A DNA stretch of 64,000 bases from Rubrivivax sp. (lineage in GTDB: Bacteria; Pseudomonadota; Gammaproteobacteria; Burkholderiales; Burkholderiaceae_C). The stretch is taken from positions 1-64,000 of the forward strand of contig JALHMT010000012.1 of assembly GCA_022843905.1 (NCBI GenBank). Direction: 5' to 3'. A program made the position numbers and the translations under genes. How positions within the stretch are numbered: position 1 is the stretch's first letter; the number at the start of each line of letters is the position of its first letter. The notes under the pieces were generated by a model. That model was not told where the DNA came from. It did no database searches and saw only the letters and a program-made list of their open reading frames with translations. This document shows positions 11,248 to 19,606 of the stretch, in pieces.

Positions 11248-12264
11248 ATGAACCGCAGAACCCACCTGATGGCCCACCTGCTGATGCTGGGCTCGATGGC
11301 CCTGGCCGCCACCCCTGGCCCGGGCTGGGCCCAGGCGCCTGCCGCCTACCCCGGCAAGCCCATCCGCCTGGTGGTGCCGTTCCCTGCCGGCACGGCCCCG
11401 GATGTGCTGGCGCGGCTGCTTGCGCCGGCCTTGAACGAGCAGATGTCGGCCAACGTCGTGGTGGAGAACGTGCCGGGCGCCGGCGGCACCATCGGGGTGG
11501 ACCGCGTGGCCAAGTCGGCCCCCGACGGCTACACGCTGCTGATGTCGGGCGACGCTGCGCTGGTGCTCACCGGCGGTGCCTTCGGCCTGAACCCGCCCTA
11601 CGTGACGCTGCGCGATCTGGCGCCGATCGCGCAGCTCGTCATCACGCCCAACGTGCTGGTGGTGGCCAACGACGTGCCGGCGCGCACCGTGCCGGAACTG
11701 GTGGCGCTGGTGCGCAGCCAGCCGGGCAAGTTCAGCTACTCGTCCAGTGGCATCGGGCTTTCGCAGCACCGTGCCGGCGAGCTGATGAACAGCATGGCCG
11801 GACTGGACCTGGTGCACGTGCCGAATCCGGGCAGCCCTTGGGCCGATGTGCTGGCCGGCCGCACGCAGCTGATGTTCGGCAACATCATGCAGGCGCTGCC
11901 CTTCATCAAGGAAGGCAAGGTCCGCGCGCTGGCGGTCACGTCCACCACGCGCGCCGCCGCGGCGCCCGAGCTGCCCACCGTCAGTGAAAGCGGCCTGCCC
12001 GGGTTCGAGTCGCTGGCCTGGTTCGGCGTGCTCGCACCGGCCGGCACACCGCCGGCGGTGCTGCAGCGGCTGGAGGCCGAACTGCAGAAGGCGATGGCCA
12101 CACCGGCCATCAAGGAGCGCGTGGCCCTGATGGGCGCGATGCCCGGGGTGATGAACCCGGCCGGGTTCACGCGTGTGATCGAGGCCGAGACCCGCCGCTG
12201 GGCCCTGAAGCCGGGGGCCGCGGCCGCGGCACCCGCGACGACCACCACCGCGCAGAAGCCCTGA
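11248..12264 (+). CDS. Bug/TctC-family tripartite transporter receptor
   Basis: 338 residues. A signal peptide of about 30 residues ends near WAQAP. Family motifs are RLVVPFPAGTAPD, ENVPGAGGTIG and DGYTLLMSGD. The C-terminus carries an Ala/Thr-rich tail that is longer than in most relatives. GAGGAGATCGAC precedes the ATG. It is divergent from the winged-helix/TPR regulator and is followed after 17 bases by a VOC-family gene, so receptor and VOC protein are probably co-transcribed. The ligand is unknown; the family binds small organic acids. Confidence 0.9.
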   Translation: MNRRTHLMAHLLMLGSMALAATPGPGWAQAPAAYPGKPIRLVVPFPAGTAPDVLARLLAPALNEQMSANVVVENVPGAGGTIGVDRVAKSAPDGYTLLMSGDAALVLTGGAFGLNPPYVTLRDLAPIAQLVITPNVLVVANDVPARTVPELVALVRSQPGKFSYSSSGIGLSQHRAGELMNSMAGLDLVHVPNPGSPWADVLAGRTQLMFGNIMQALPFIKEGKVRALAVTSTTRAAAAPELPTVSESGLPGFESLAWFGVLAPAGTPPAVLQRLEAELQKAMATPAIKERVALMGAMPGVMNPAGFTRVIEAETRRWALKPGAAAAAPATTTTAQKP

Positions 12265-12281
12265 GCGCGGCAGGCCGCACC

Positions 12282-12671
12282 ATGCTGCTCTCCCTGGGCC
12301 ATGTGACGGTGCTCAGCACCGACCTCGAGCGCACCGAGCGCTTCTACTGCGACCTGCTGGGCCTGCGTGTCGGCCCGCGCCCGGCGATCCGCATCCCGGG
12401 CTGCTGGCTCTACCTCGGGGACCAGCCGGTGCTGCACGTGCTGGCGCGCCAGGCGGCGGCACCGTCGGACGAAGCCCACCCGGTGATCGACCACTTTGCG
12501 CTGGACGCCGAAGACCGGGCCGGCTTCGAGCACCGGCTGCAGGCCGCCGGCCAGCCCTTCGAGAGCCGGCGCCTGGCCGACAGCGGCATCTGGCAGATCT
12601 TCCTGACCGACCCGGACGGCGCGCGCGTCGAGTTGAGCTTTGCGCCACGGCCGGACCCGGCACCGGTTTAG
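12282..12671 (+). CDS. VOC-superfamily (glyoxalase-like) protein
   Basis: 129 residues, the size of a single VOC unit. The N-terminal beta-alpha-beta module contains GHVTVLSTDLERTERFYCDLLGL and the second contains IDHFALDAEDRAGFEHRL. The C-terminus has the DPDGARVEL phrase typical of the fold. Candidate metal ligands are the His in GHVTV and the Glu in ARVEL. VOC proteins include glyoxalases, ring-cleaving dioxygenases, isomerases and resistance proteins, and the sequence alone does not choose between them. It follows the Bug receptor gene closely. Its TAG stop lies within copy 2 of the repeated element. Confidence 0.8.
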   Translation: MLLSLGHVTVLSTDLERTERFYCDLLGLRVGPRPAIRIPGCWLYLGDQPVLHVLARQAAAPSDEAHPVIDHFALDAEDRAGFEHRLQAAGQPFESRRLADSGIWQIFLTDPDGARVELSFAPRPDPAPV

Positions 12672-12697
12672 GAACGTTTTGGACGGCTACAAGACGC
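12666..12697. promoter_or_regulatory. Repeated promoter element, copy 2 (GTTTAGGAACGTTT)
   Basis: Exact second copy of the 14-mer at 11054-11067. It overlaps the stop codon of the VOC gene and precedes the truncated DUF1330 reading frame by about 90 bases. The paired placement ahead of two transcription units suggests co-regulation. Confidence 0.45.
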
Positions 12698-12767
12698 AGC
12701 GCCTGCAGGCCGCGCACAGTGGCACCACGGCCCGCAGCCGTTCTTCAGCCTCCAGCCTGGAGCCGCC

Positions 12768-12848
12768 ATGAGTGCCTATGTGATCTTCGACGTCGAGATT
12801 CGCGACACGTGCAGCTCGGCGCGCAGGTCCTCTGGCGCCTTGCCATGA
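12768..12848 (+). pseudogene. Truncated DUF1330-family gene (N-terminal remnant)
   Basis: A 26-codon frame that begins MSAYVIFDVEIRD, the usual opening of DUF1330 proteins (about 95-100 residues). It then changes to an Arg/Ser-rich stretch and stops. The stop overlaps the start of the next gene as ATGA. The most likely history is a deletion that removed all but the first 13 or so codons. Identity rests on the short N-terminal phrase only. Confidence 0.5.
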
Positions 12849-13495
12849 GCACCGCCGCTGCCACGCCCGAAGACGTCGTCGCCTTCTGGTTCCCCGACGG
12901 CGACGCACCCAGCCCGCAACAGCACCAGCGCTGGTGGCACTGGCGGCAGCGGGGCGGTGCCCACCACGAGGTGGTGGCGCGGTACTCGGCGCTGACGGAC
13001 CGCGCGGCGGCGGGCGAGCTGCAGGCCTGGGCGCATCACGCCACGGGCCGGCTGGCGCTGATCCTGGCGCTGGACGCGTTCACCCGCGCGGTGTGGTCGG
13101 GCACGCCCCGCGCCTGGTCCGGCGGCCCCGCGGCGCGCGAGCTGTGCCTGCAGGGGCTGGCCAACGGCCACTTCGACGCGCTGCCCCGGCTCTGGCACAA
13201 GGCCGCGTTCATGTCGCCGCTGGAGCAGGTCGAGTGCGACGACCCGGCCCGGCACCTGGCCCACCTGGACACGGCCATCGCCATCGCGGACCAGCTGGCC
13301 GGGCAGTCGCCGGCGGCGCTGCGGCCCTGGTACGTGAGCAGCGCCGACCAGTTGCGCAGACACCGCGCCGTCATCGCGCAGTTCGGCCGCTACCCGCACC
13401 GCAACGCGCTGCTCGGTCGCGAGAGCACGCCGCAGGAGCTGGCCTTCATCGCCAGCGGCGACTTGCCTCGCAGGTCGTGGCCACCTTCCACGTAA
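12845..13495 (+). CDS. DUF924-family protein with altered C-terminus
   Basis: 216 residues. Recognisable DUF924 phrases are VVAFWFPDG near the start, a W-rich segment, then LALILALDAFTRAVWSGTP, FMSPLEQVE and YPHRNALLGRESTPQELAFI. The family is all-helical and its function is unknown. The expected end after ELAFL is replaced by SGDLPRRSWPPST, and fragments of a YHS-domain protein begin in another frame exactly here, so the gene is probably joined to foreign sequence by a deletion near 13455-13495. The body may still fold. The start ATG is inside the DUF1330 remnant. Confidence 0.75.
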   Translation: MSTAAATPEDVVAFWFPDGDAPSPQQHQRWWHWRQRGGAHHEVVARYSALTDRAAAGELQAWAHHATGRLALILALDAFTRAVWSGTPRAWSGGPAARELCLQGLANGHFDALPRLWHKAAFMSPLEQVECDDPARHLAHLDTAIAIADQLAGQSPAALRPWYVSSADQLRRHRAVIAQFGRYPHRNALLGRESTPQELAFIASGDLPRRSWPPST

Positions 13496-13791
13496 GCACC
13501 TGCACCACGCCATCGGCATCCAGCCCAGACTTCGACGGCGCGTGCTACCTGTTCGCCAGCACGCAGAACAAGGCGGCCTTCGCGGCGGCCCCGGACCGCT
13601 ACCTGCCCCAGTTCAGCGGCCTGTGTGCCACCGGGATCTCGCTGGGCAAGGAGATCAAGGGCGACCCGACCACCTGGAAGATCGTGAACGACAAGCTGTA
13701 CCTCTTCAGCACGGCCGAGCGCATGCCCGCCGATGCGCAGGCGACCGAGACGGTGGCGCGGGCGAGGGAGAACTGGGGCAAGAGGAGGTAG
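13477..13791 (+). pseudogene. YHS-domain protein, 5'-truncated
   Basis: About 104 codons in a frame different from the overlapping DUF924 end. The readable core is DFDGACYLFASTQNKAAF, then APDRYLPQFSGLCATGISLG and DPTTWKIVNDKLYLF. This is the standard C-terminal two thirds of secreted YHS-domain proteins, whose N-terminus normally carries a signal peptide and a GYDPVAYF-like phrase. Those parts are absent and no ATG precedes the core, only a GTG at 13477. I read it as a remnant left by the same deletion that altered DUF924. Confidence 0.6.
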
Positions 13792-13898
13792 CGGGTCGGC
13801 CTGCGATCGGCCTATCACCGTCGCACCTGACGGTGAGGTTCGGGCGCCCGATCCGCCGCGGGGCTTCAAGGCATCGCGGGCCGACGATCCGCGGTGCG

Positions 13899-14780
13899 TC
13901 ACGCCAGGGCCAGTTGCGGCGCGCGCTGCACCAAGGCCAGGATGTTCGGCAGTGCTGCCTCGGTGGCACGCCGGCCGGCCTCGACCAGGTAGGGCATGGC
14001 TCCGGTGTCGAACAGGCCCACGCGCCTTTCCAGCCTGGGCACGATGCTCAGCAGCCGGGCGCCGCCTCCCTGCGCTTCCGCCAGACGGGCCTGCATGAGG
14101 TTGTTGGTGAGCGCCGAAGTCACCTGCGCCAGCATTCGCGTGGGGCCGTCGATGCGGTAGGGCATCGGCGACTCGAAGCCCAGTGCCAGCACGGCTTGGG
14201 CGTCGAAGGCCGCGCTCACGGGCAGCGGATCGGCGACGAACCCGTCGATCAGGCGGCGCCCGTCCAGGTGCACCGGCGAGAACATGAACGGCAAGGCGAT
14301 GCTCGCGCGCAGCGCCGTCACCAGCGCGCCCTCGCGCAGCACCACGCGTTCGCCGGTGGAAGCGTCCGTGGTGGTGACGCGCAGGGCAATGCGCAGATGC
14401 TCGATGCGCACATCGCCGAAGGCCTGTTCCAAGCGCTGCATCACCGGGCCGTCGTCGCGCAACGAGAAGTCGGCGTCGAACCGGCCCAGGCGCGGCCAGA
14501 GCATCTGCGGCACGGCCTTCCAGCGGCGCTTGCGCGTCACTTCGGGCGACCACAGGGTCGTGGCCAAGCGAATGGCTTCGCACGCATCGTGCCCGGCAGC
14601 GATGAGCGCACCGAACATCGCTCCGGCACTGCAGCCCACCACCAGATCGGGCACCAGGCCCTCCCGAGCCAGCACCTCCACCATGCCGAGCGCGGCAATG
14701 CTGCGCACGCCACCGCTGCCCAACACCAGGGCAAAACGTGGCGGGCAGGTCGGGCTGGGACGATGGGTCGGTGGCGGCAT
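13899..14780 (-). CDS. Patatin-like phospholipase family protein
   Basis: 293 residues from MPPPTHRPSP; a start 30 bases upstream is also possible, and GGGAGA lies at the right distance for the shorter form. The oxyanion loop is GSGGVRS (21-27), the nucleophile elbow is GCSAG (Ser51), and the dyad Asp lies in LIDGFVADPLPV (D179). Patatins hydrolyse acyl esters of membrane lipids or other acyl-glycerols. There is no signal peptide, so it is probably cytoplasmic or membrane-associated. Following the GNAT gene at a 38-base distance, it may form a two-gene unit with it. Confidence 0.85.
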   Translation of the reverse strand: MPPPTHRPSPTCPPRFALVLGSGGVRSIAALGMVEVLAREGLVPDLVVGCSAGAMFGALIAAGHDACEAIRLATTLWSPEVTRKRRWKAVPQMLWPRLGRFDADFSLRDDGPVMQRLEQAFGDVRIEHLRIALRVTTTDASTGERVVLREGALVTALRASIALPFMFSPVHLDGRRLIDGFVADPLPVSAAFDAQAVLALGFESPMPYRIDGPTRMLAQVTSALTNNLMQARLAEAQGGGARLLSIVPRLERRVGLFDTGAMPYLVEAGRRATEAALPNILALVQRAPQLALA

Positions 14781-14818
14781 GGACGTGTCTCCCGATGAAG
14801 CGGCTTGCATGTGAGGCC

Positions 14819-15472
14819 TCAGAGCGCCAAGGCGTGGGGGCCGGCGGGCCAGGCGCGCCGGAGCCACGAACGCAAGCTGGGCCTTACGGCGGGGAGCGGC
14901 ACGGCTTGTGGGGCGAGCCACCGCAGCGCCCTGACGACTTGCTCGTCGTCGGCGGCCGGGCTCAGCGCAAAGCCACAGCGTTTCATGAGGTTCAACATCG
15001 GCAGGTTGCCGTTCAAAACATCGCCATGCAGCCATTGCAGCCCGGCGTTCGTGGCAGCGCGCTGCAGCGACTGCATGGCCCATGCACCCACGCCCAGGCA
15101 CTGCCAGCCGTCGGCCACGACGAGCGCGAACTCGGCGCCGTCGCCGCCCGGCTCGACGACGTAGCGGGCGTCGGCGATCAACTGCTCCGCTCCGTCGACC
15201 TCGGTGGTCACCACCATGGCCAGATGGCGGCTGTAGTCGACCTGACTCATCTGCAGCAAGTGACCCGGCGACAGCCGGAGGGCCCCGTGAAAGCGGTTGC
15301 GCCGCGTCTCGGGCGCCAGACCATCCAGCAACTGCTCCAGCAAGGCGGCGTCTTGCGGCAGGATCGGCCGCATCGTCAGCAGGCGCTCCCGCCGGTGCCC
15401 CCGGGTTTCGATGAGCGTGGCCGGGTAGTGGTGGATCTGGTAGGGCGGGGCGGGTTGCTGTGAGAGTGGCAT
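14819..15472 (-). CDS. GNAT-family N-acetyltransferase
   Basis: 217 residues. The GNAT acetyl-CoA region is visible around ADGWQCLGVGAWAMQSLQRAA, with the loop in altered form, followed by beta5-alpha4 LQWLHGDVLNGNLPMLNLMKRCGF. The N-terminal RPILPQDAALLEQLLDGLAPETRRNRFHG resembles acetyltransferase domains fused to Pat-type protein acetyltransferases, but no CoA-ligase part is present. The substrate could be a protein lysine or a small amine. It diverges from the BTAD regulator at 15654. Confidence 0.82.
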   Translation of the reverse strand: MPLSQQPAPPYQIHHYPATLIETRGHRRERLLTMRPILPQDAALLEQLLDGLAPETRRNRFHGALRLSPGHLLQMSQVDYSRHLAMVVTTEVDGAEQLIADARYVVEPGGDGAEFALVVADGWQCLGVGAWAMQSLQRAATNAGLQWLHGDVLNGNLPMLNLMKRCGFALSPAADDEQVVRALRWLAPQAVPLPAVRPSLRSWLRRAWPAGPHALAL

Positions 15473-15653
15473 GGCATGCTCCAGAAGTGCCGGGTTGCTT
15501 GCTGTTCGCCGTGCCGGGCTGCGATGGGCGGCACGCGCCAGGCGACTGTGTCGGCCTCGCCCCCACTGATGCCCCACCGATAGGAGCAATCGGGCGTCCT
15601 TCTTGCGTTGCTAGACTGCCGTCTCACATGAGCTGCCCTGCGAACCTTCTTCG

Positions 15654-17819
15654 ATGAGGCCCACAAGCCCGCCCGTTGTGCCTGGTGTGCCTTCGGGCGG
15701 AGCGTTCATCGAGGCGTGGCGACGTTGGGACGTCGCGGCGCTCAGCCAGGCTTGCGAGGCGTGGGGCGCACTTCAGGCTGGCGACGCAGCTGAGCTGGCG
15801 TACTGGCGTGCAATGGCTGATTTCATGGTCGAAGACGCCGACGCGCTCACCTGGCTCGACCGGGCCTGGCACGGATTTCGGGCGGGTGGATGCGACGAGC
15901 AGGCTGCCGTGGTGGCCAACGCAGCCTTGGTGTTGTGCCTGTTGGACAGCGGCGCCATGAGCCAGTTGGACGAGTGGCACCTCCGCGTGGAGGCCGGCAC
16001 GCCGGCAGACGTCGGCGAGCCGCTGTCGGACCTTTGGTTGCGGCTCGGACTCCTGGCGCGCGTCTCATTCGACAAGGCGGATTCGGCAGGCGCCGCGCAG
16101 GCGGCAGCAAGTTTGCTGAACGAGTTGCAGCCGCTGAAGGCCGCTCTCTCGCCGCACGAGCGTTTGCTGGTGGCCATGGTGTTGATCGAGTACGACTTTG
16201 CCGTCACGCGCTTTGATCAGATCGACTACCTCGCCAATCTGGTGGAGCACCCAGCGCTTTTCGACGCAGCCGCACCGGCCCTGCGCGCCAGATGGGTGTG
16301 CACGCACGGGTTCGCCCTCTACCACGTGGGCAACCACGAGCGGGCCGAAAGAGTCTGGCGGCGTGCGCTGTCCATGGCGCATGACGCCGGACCGGGCAAC
16401 CTGCTGGGCCTGAAGCTGACGATCGCGCTGGCGCGCCTTCTGCTGGATCGTGGGCGTGTCGAAGAGGCCGACCGCATCATTCAAGCCGTCGATCCTCGCT
16501 GGGGCGGTGGACGAACGCTGCAATTGGTCGAGCTGCAGCAGACGCGTGCAAGGGTGCAGTTGCTGCGCGGCCAGCCGGCTGGTGCTTTGGCCACGCTCGA
16601 CGAGGCCGATCGCCTGGCCGCAGTGGCTGGGCTGTCCCAATCCGAAAACGGAGGCCGCCTGACTGATCGGGCACAGGTCTACATCGCGTTGGACCGTGGT
16701 GACGACGCGCAAGCCGTGTTCGCACGGATGGTGGCAGAACAAAGCGGGCGTTCTGGTCAGGTCTCCATTTCCCTTCAGCATCTGTTGCGGGCCTGGACGA
16801 ACCGCGTTGCCGACCCGGCCGGCAGCCGACAAGACCTGGCGAAGGGCCTGGCGGTGGCACAAGCGGTGCGCTACACCATGTTCTTTCGACTGTTGCCGGG
16901 GATGGCAGCCTCGGTGTGTGCTCTGGCCCTGCGCAGTGATATCGCCCCGCAGTTCGTGGACGAGGTGATTCGAAGCCGGCAGCTGCCCGCACCTGTGGAC
17001 GCCGATGGGCACTGGCCGTGGCCGTTGTGGTTGGTCCTGCTGGGCGGCTTCGACATGCGCCGAGACGGCAAACTGGAGCCGAGCAGCCCCAAGACCCAGC
17101 AGAAGCCACTGGAACTGCTGCGCCTGCTGGCCTGTGCGCGAAACCTGTCGGTCGGAGCGCAGGCGGTGACAGCCGCACTGTGGCCCGACGCCGACGATGC
17201 CGCAGCGCGCAAGAGCCTGGAGATGGCCGTGCTGCGGCTGCGCCGGTTGCTGGGCGATGCCACGCTCCTGCGAGTGAGCGATGGCCGGGTTGCGCTGGAT
17301 GCAGAGCGCGCCAGTTCGGATGTGCAACAGCGGCGCAGGCTGATCGAGCGAATCGAGTCCCTGGCCATGCGTTCGAGCGGTCCGGACGCCGGTCACACCC
17401 TGCAGGCGGAATGCCTGGCTTTGCTGGAGCGCGTCATCGCCCTGTCGCGCGGCGACCTGTTGCCCGGGCTGCCGCCCACGCCCTGGCTGGAGGCCGAGCG
17501 CAAACGATGCCGCGACGACACGGTGCGCGCTGCCATGGCCGCTGCAACGGTGATGGAACGTCTGCAGGTGGGACCGGCCGAGCGCGAGCTGCTGGAGACG
17601 GCACTGCGCATCGAGCCGCTGGCTGAATCGCTGGTGCGGCGCCTGATGCACGCCCACGAGCGGGCTGGTCAACGAGGCGACGCGCTACGGGTCTTCGAAG
17701 GCTACCGTCAGCACCTGAAGGGCCGCGGCGCCAAGCCCGGCGAGCAGATCGAGGCGCAGTGGCGCGCGCTGCTGGCGCAACCGCTGCAGCCGGTGAAAGG
17801 GCCAGCCTCCAGCACATAG
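15654..17819 (+). CDS. BTAD/winged-helix transcriptional regulator with TPR-like N-terminus
   Basis: 721 residues. The first 440 form a long helical, TPR-like region. From about 455 an OmpR-type winged helix begins (LVLLGGFDMRRDG, then QKPLELLRLLACARN and ALWPDADDAAARKSLEMAV). A bacterial transcriptional activator domain fills about 555-715. The order (sensor repeats first, DNA-binding and BTAD last) is seen in betaproteobacterial orphan regulators. No ligand or target is evident. No membrane helix or ATPase motif is present, unlike larger SARP/LAL proteins. It is convergent with the GlxA-type regulator. Confidence 0.82.
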   Translation: MRPTSPPVVPGVPSGGAFIEAWRRWDVAALSQACEAWGALQAGDAAELAYWRAMADFMVEDADALTWLDRAWHGFRAGGCDEQAAVVANAALVLCLLDSGAMSQLDEWHLRVEAGTPADVGEPLSDLWLRLGLLARVSFDKADSAGAAQAAASLLNELQPLKAALSPHERLLVAMVLIEYDFAVTRFDQIDYLANLVEHPALFDAAAPALRARWVCTHGFALYHVGNHERAERVWRRALSMAHDAGPGNLLGLKLTIALARLLLDRGRVEEADRIIQAVDPRWGGGRTLQLVELQQTRARVQLLRGQPAGALATLDEADRLAAVAGLSQSENGGRLTDRAQVYIALDRGDDAQAVFARMVAEQSGRSGQVSISLQHLLRAWTNRVADPAGSRQDLAKGLAVAQAVRYTMFFRLLPGMAASVCALALRSDIAPQFVDEVIRSRQLPAPVDADGHWPWPLWLVLLGGFDMRRDGKLEPSSPKTQQKPLELLRLLACARNLSVGAQAVTAALWPDADDAAARKSLEMAVLRLRRLLGDATLLRVSDGRVALDAERASSDVQQRRRLIERIESLAMRSSGPDAGHTLQAECLALLERVIALSRGDLLPGLPPTPWLEAERKRCRDDTVRAAMAAATVMERLQVGPAERELLETALRIEPLAESLVRRLMHAHERAGQRGDALRVFEGYRQHLKGRGAKPGEQIEAQWRALLAQPLQPVKGPASST

Positions 17820-17829
17820 GCCGCGCGCG

Positions 17830-17878
17830 GCGGTGTCCTGCGCAGCGAGTCCCAGCCGACGGCGCTGCCGGACACCGC
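17830..17878. terminator. Long-loop inverted repeat between convergent genes
   Basis: GCGGTGTCC (17830-17838) pairs with GGACACCGC (17870-17878) across a 31-base loop just downstream of the BTAD regulator stop. Similar arms flank the other convergent spacer near 27538-27578. Without a T-run a terminator role is only a suggestion. Confidence 0.3.
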
Positions 17879-17999
17879 GAAATGACACCGAGCTGGGTTG
17901 GTCCAGGGTTGTGGGACTCCTGCCCGCGCACGGCGCACGGCGTCGAGCACCGACGCCCTGAGACCCGTGGATGGAAGATCGGGTATCCGTCGGGCTGGC

Positions 18000-19091
18000 T
18001 CAGCGGCCTGCACGGGCGCCTGCCAAGTCCTGAGCGGGGTGCGGCCGCTGATCCAGGGCATGGCCTTGGCGGCCGGCATGCAGTGCGCTCGAGAATCCCT
18101 GACGCCAGGCCACTGGCGTCAACCCGAAGGCCTTGCGCATGTGCAGGCGCAGCACCGTGGCCGACGCAAAGCCGGCCCGTTGCGCGATGCGCTCCACCGG
18201 CTCTGCCGTGGTTTCCAGCAACCGCTGCGCCAATGCAAGCCGCTCAGCCAACAGCCATTGTTTGGGCGTCGTGCCCGTCACCTGGCGGAAGTGGCGCGTG
18301 AAGCTGCGGCGGCTCATCGCGGCGCCGTCGGCCATGCGGTCCAGGTCGTGGTCGTCGGCCAGCGACGCGCGTACGCGGTCGAGCAGCGCGGCAATGCGTG
18401 CATCGCCTTGCGTGTCCGTCAGGGGCTGTTCGATGAACTGCGCTTGGCCCCCTTGCCGGTGCGGTGCCACCACCAGCCGACGTGCCACGCGGTTGGCCAC
18501 GTTCGCGCCATAGTGGCGGCGCAGGAGGTGCAGGCCACAGTCCAGCCCGGCGGCCGTGCCGGCCGAGGTGACGACCTGCCCCGCATCCACGTACAGCACA
18601 CCCGGTTTCAGGCGCACCGACGGGTAGCGGCGCGCAAACTCGTCGACCGCCGACCAGTGCGTGGTGGCCTCCTGGTCGTCCAGAAGCCCCGCCTCGGCCA
18701 GCAGGAAGGCGCCCAGACAAAGCCCCACCAGCAGCGCGCCACGTCTGTGCGCGGCCACCAGTGCTTTCAGCACGGCGTCCGGGGGGCGCTCTGCAGGGTC
18801 GCGCCAGCTTGGCACGATGACCCAGTCGGCCCAGCGCAGGGTGCTCAGGCCGTGGCGCGTGTGCACCTCGAAACCGGCCGTGGTGCGCAGCGGCCCGGGC
18901 TCGCCGGCACACACGCGCAGGTCGAAGACCGGCGCTCCGGGGTGCCGATCGCCGAACAGCACGCAAGGAACGGCCAGGTGAAACGGGCTGATGCGGTCGA
19001 AGGCCAACACCGCCACGCGCAGCGGGCGTCCGGCGGGCAGGGCCTGCAACGGTGCGATGGTTTGACGGCGGGGGGATTGGCGTCTCGACAT
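18000..19091 (-). CDS. GlxA-type AraC regulator with DJ-1/PfpI domain
   Basis: 363 residues from MSRRQSPRRQ. The N-terminal half (about 25-190) is a DJ-1/PfpI amidotransferase-like domain with the cysteine elbow GLCLGAF. The C-terminal half holds the double AraC helix-turn-helix, including MSRRSFTRHFRQVTGTTPKQWL and RIAQRAGFASATVLRLHMRK. Relatives regulate catabolism of glycine betaine, carnitine, arginine and similar nitrogen compounds, which suits a regulator in a nutrient region. The C-terminal 25 residues are Gln/His/Arg-rich and atypical. It diverges from the small membrane protein and M20 amidohydrolase genes. Confidence 0.88.
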   Translation of the reverse strand: MSRRQSPRRQTIAPLQALPAGRPLRVAVLAFDRISPFHLAVPCVLFGDRHPGAPVFDLRVCAGEPGPLRTTAGFEVHTRHGLSTLRWADWVIVPSWRDPAERPPDAVLKALVAAHRRGALLVGLCLGAFLLAEAGLLDDQEATTHWSAVDEFARRYPSVRLKPGVLYVDAGQVVTSAGTAAGLDCGLHLLRRHYGANVANRVARRLVVAPHRQGGQAQFIEQPLTDTQGDARIAALLDRVRASLADDHDLDRMADGAAMSRRSFTRHFRQVTGTTPKQWLLAERLALAQRLLETTAEPVERIAQRAGFASATVLRLHMRKAFGLTPVAWRQGFSSALHAGRQGHALDQRPHPAQDLAGARAGR

Positions 19092-19202
19092 GGTTGGCCC
19101 GAAGCTTTCGCTCATTGTCTTTCAGGCCACTCGCGCGGGCCCGCCAGGGTGACCAGAATGCCGGTCCCTCTGCTGCACTCGCGCCTGACCGTGCCCCTGT
19201 CC

Positions 19203-19595
19203 ATGTCTTCCCGATGGCTCAACATCGCCCTGCTCGCCGGCGTCGCCTACTTCTGCGCCATGGCCGTGGCGCACTTCTTCGGCATCAAGTGGCCGCTGCT
19301 GTTCGTCTACTACGACGTGCCCTTTCACGCCTACCAGGACAAGATCATCTCGTTTGCCGTGGTGGCCTACGCCTGCCTGTGGTGGAGCGCCGCACGCGAA
19401 CGCAGCGTGGTGCCGGCCGCGCTGCTGGCCCTGGGCTTCACCGTGGTCGGCCTGGCGGCGGTGAACCTCTCGGACGCGCTGGCCTCGGTGCTGAACGGAC
19501 GTTCCACCCAGGCCTACTGGTGGCAGACGGCCATGTTCGCTGGGTACTGGGTCTTGTTGTTTGTGCTGTACCGGCGCACCAGCGCCAAGGCCTGA
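19203..19595 (+). CDS. Small inner-membrane protein, about four helices, function unknown
   Basis: 130 residues from MSSRWLNIALLAGVAYF; an ATG at 19158 would add 15 residues. Four hydrophobic segments are visible: ALLAGVAYFCAMAVAHFF, IISFAVVAYACLWW, ALLALGFTVVGLAAV and MFAGYWVLLFVLY. No family name comes to mind. It ends 11 bases before the M20 amidohydrolase start and so probably shares its mRNA. Confidence 0.65.
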   Translation: MSSRWLNIALLAGVAYFCAMAVAHFFGIKWPLLFVYYDVPFHAYQDKIISFAVVAYACLWWSAARERSVVPAALLALGFTVVGLAAVNLSDALASVLNGRSTQAYWWQTAMFAGYWVLLFVLYRRTSAKA

Positions 19596-19606
19596 GGGGC
19601 GTTGCG

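Noticed and set aside
11054-12697. Reading the two GTTTAGGAACGTTT copies as attachment sites of a mobile element
   Set aside because: No integrase or transposase lies between them and the enclosed genes are ordinary receptor and VOC genes.
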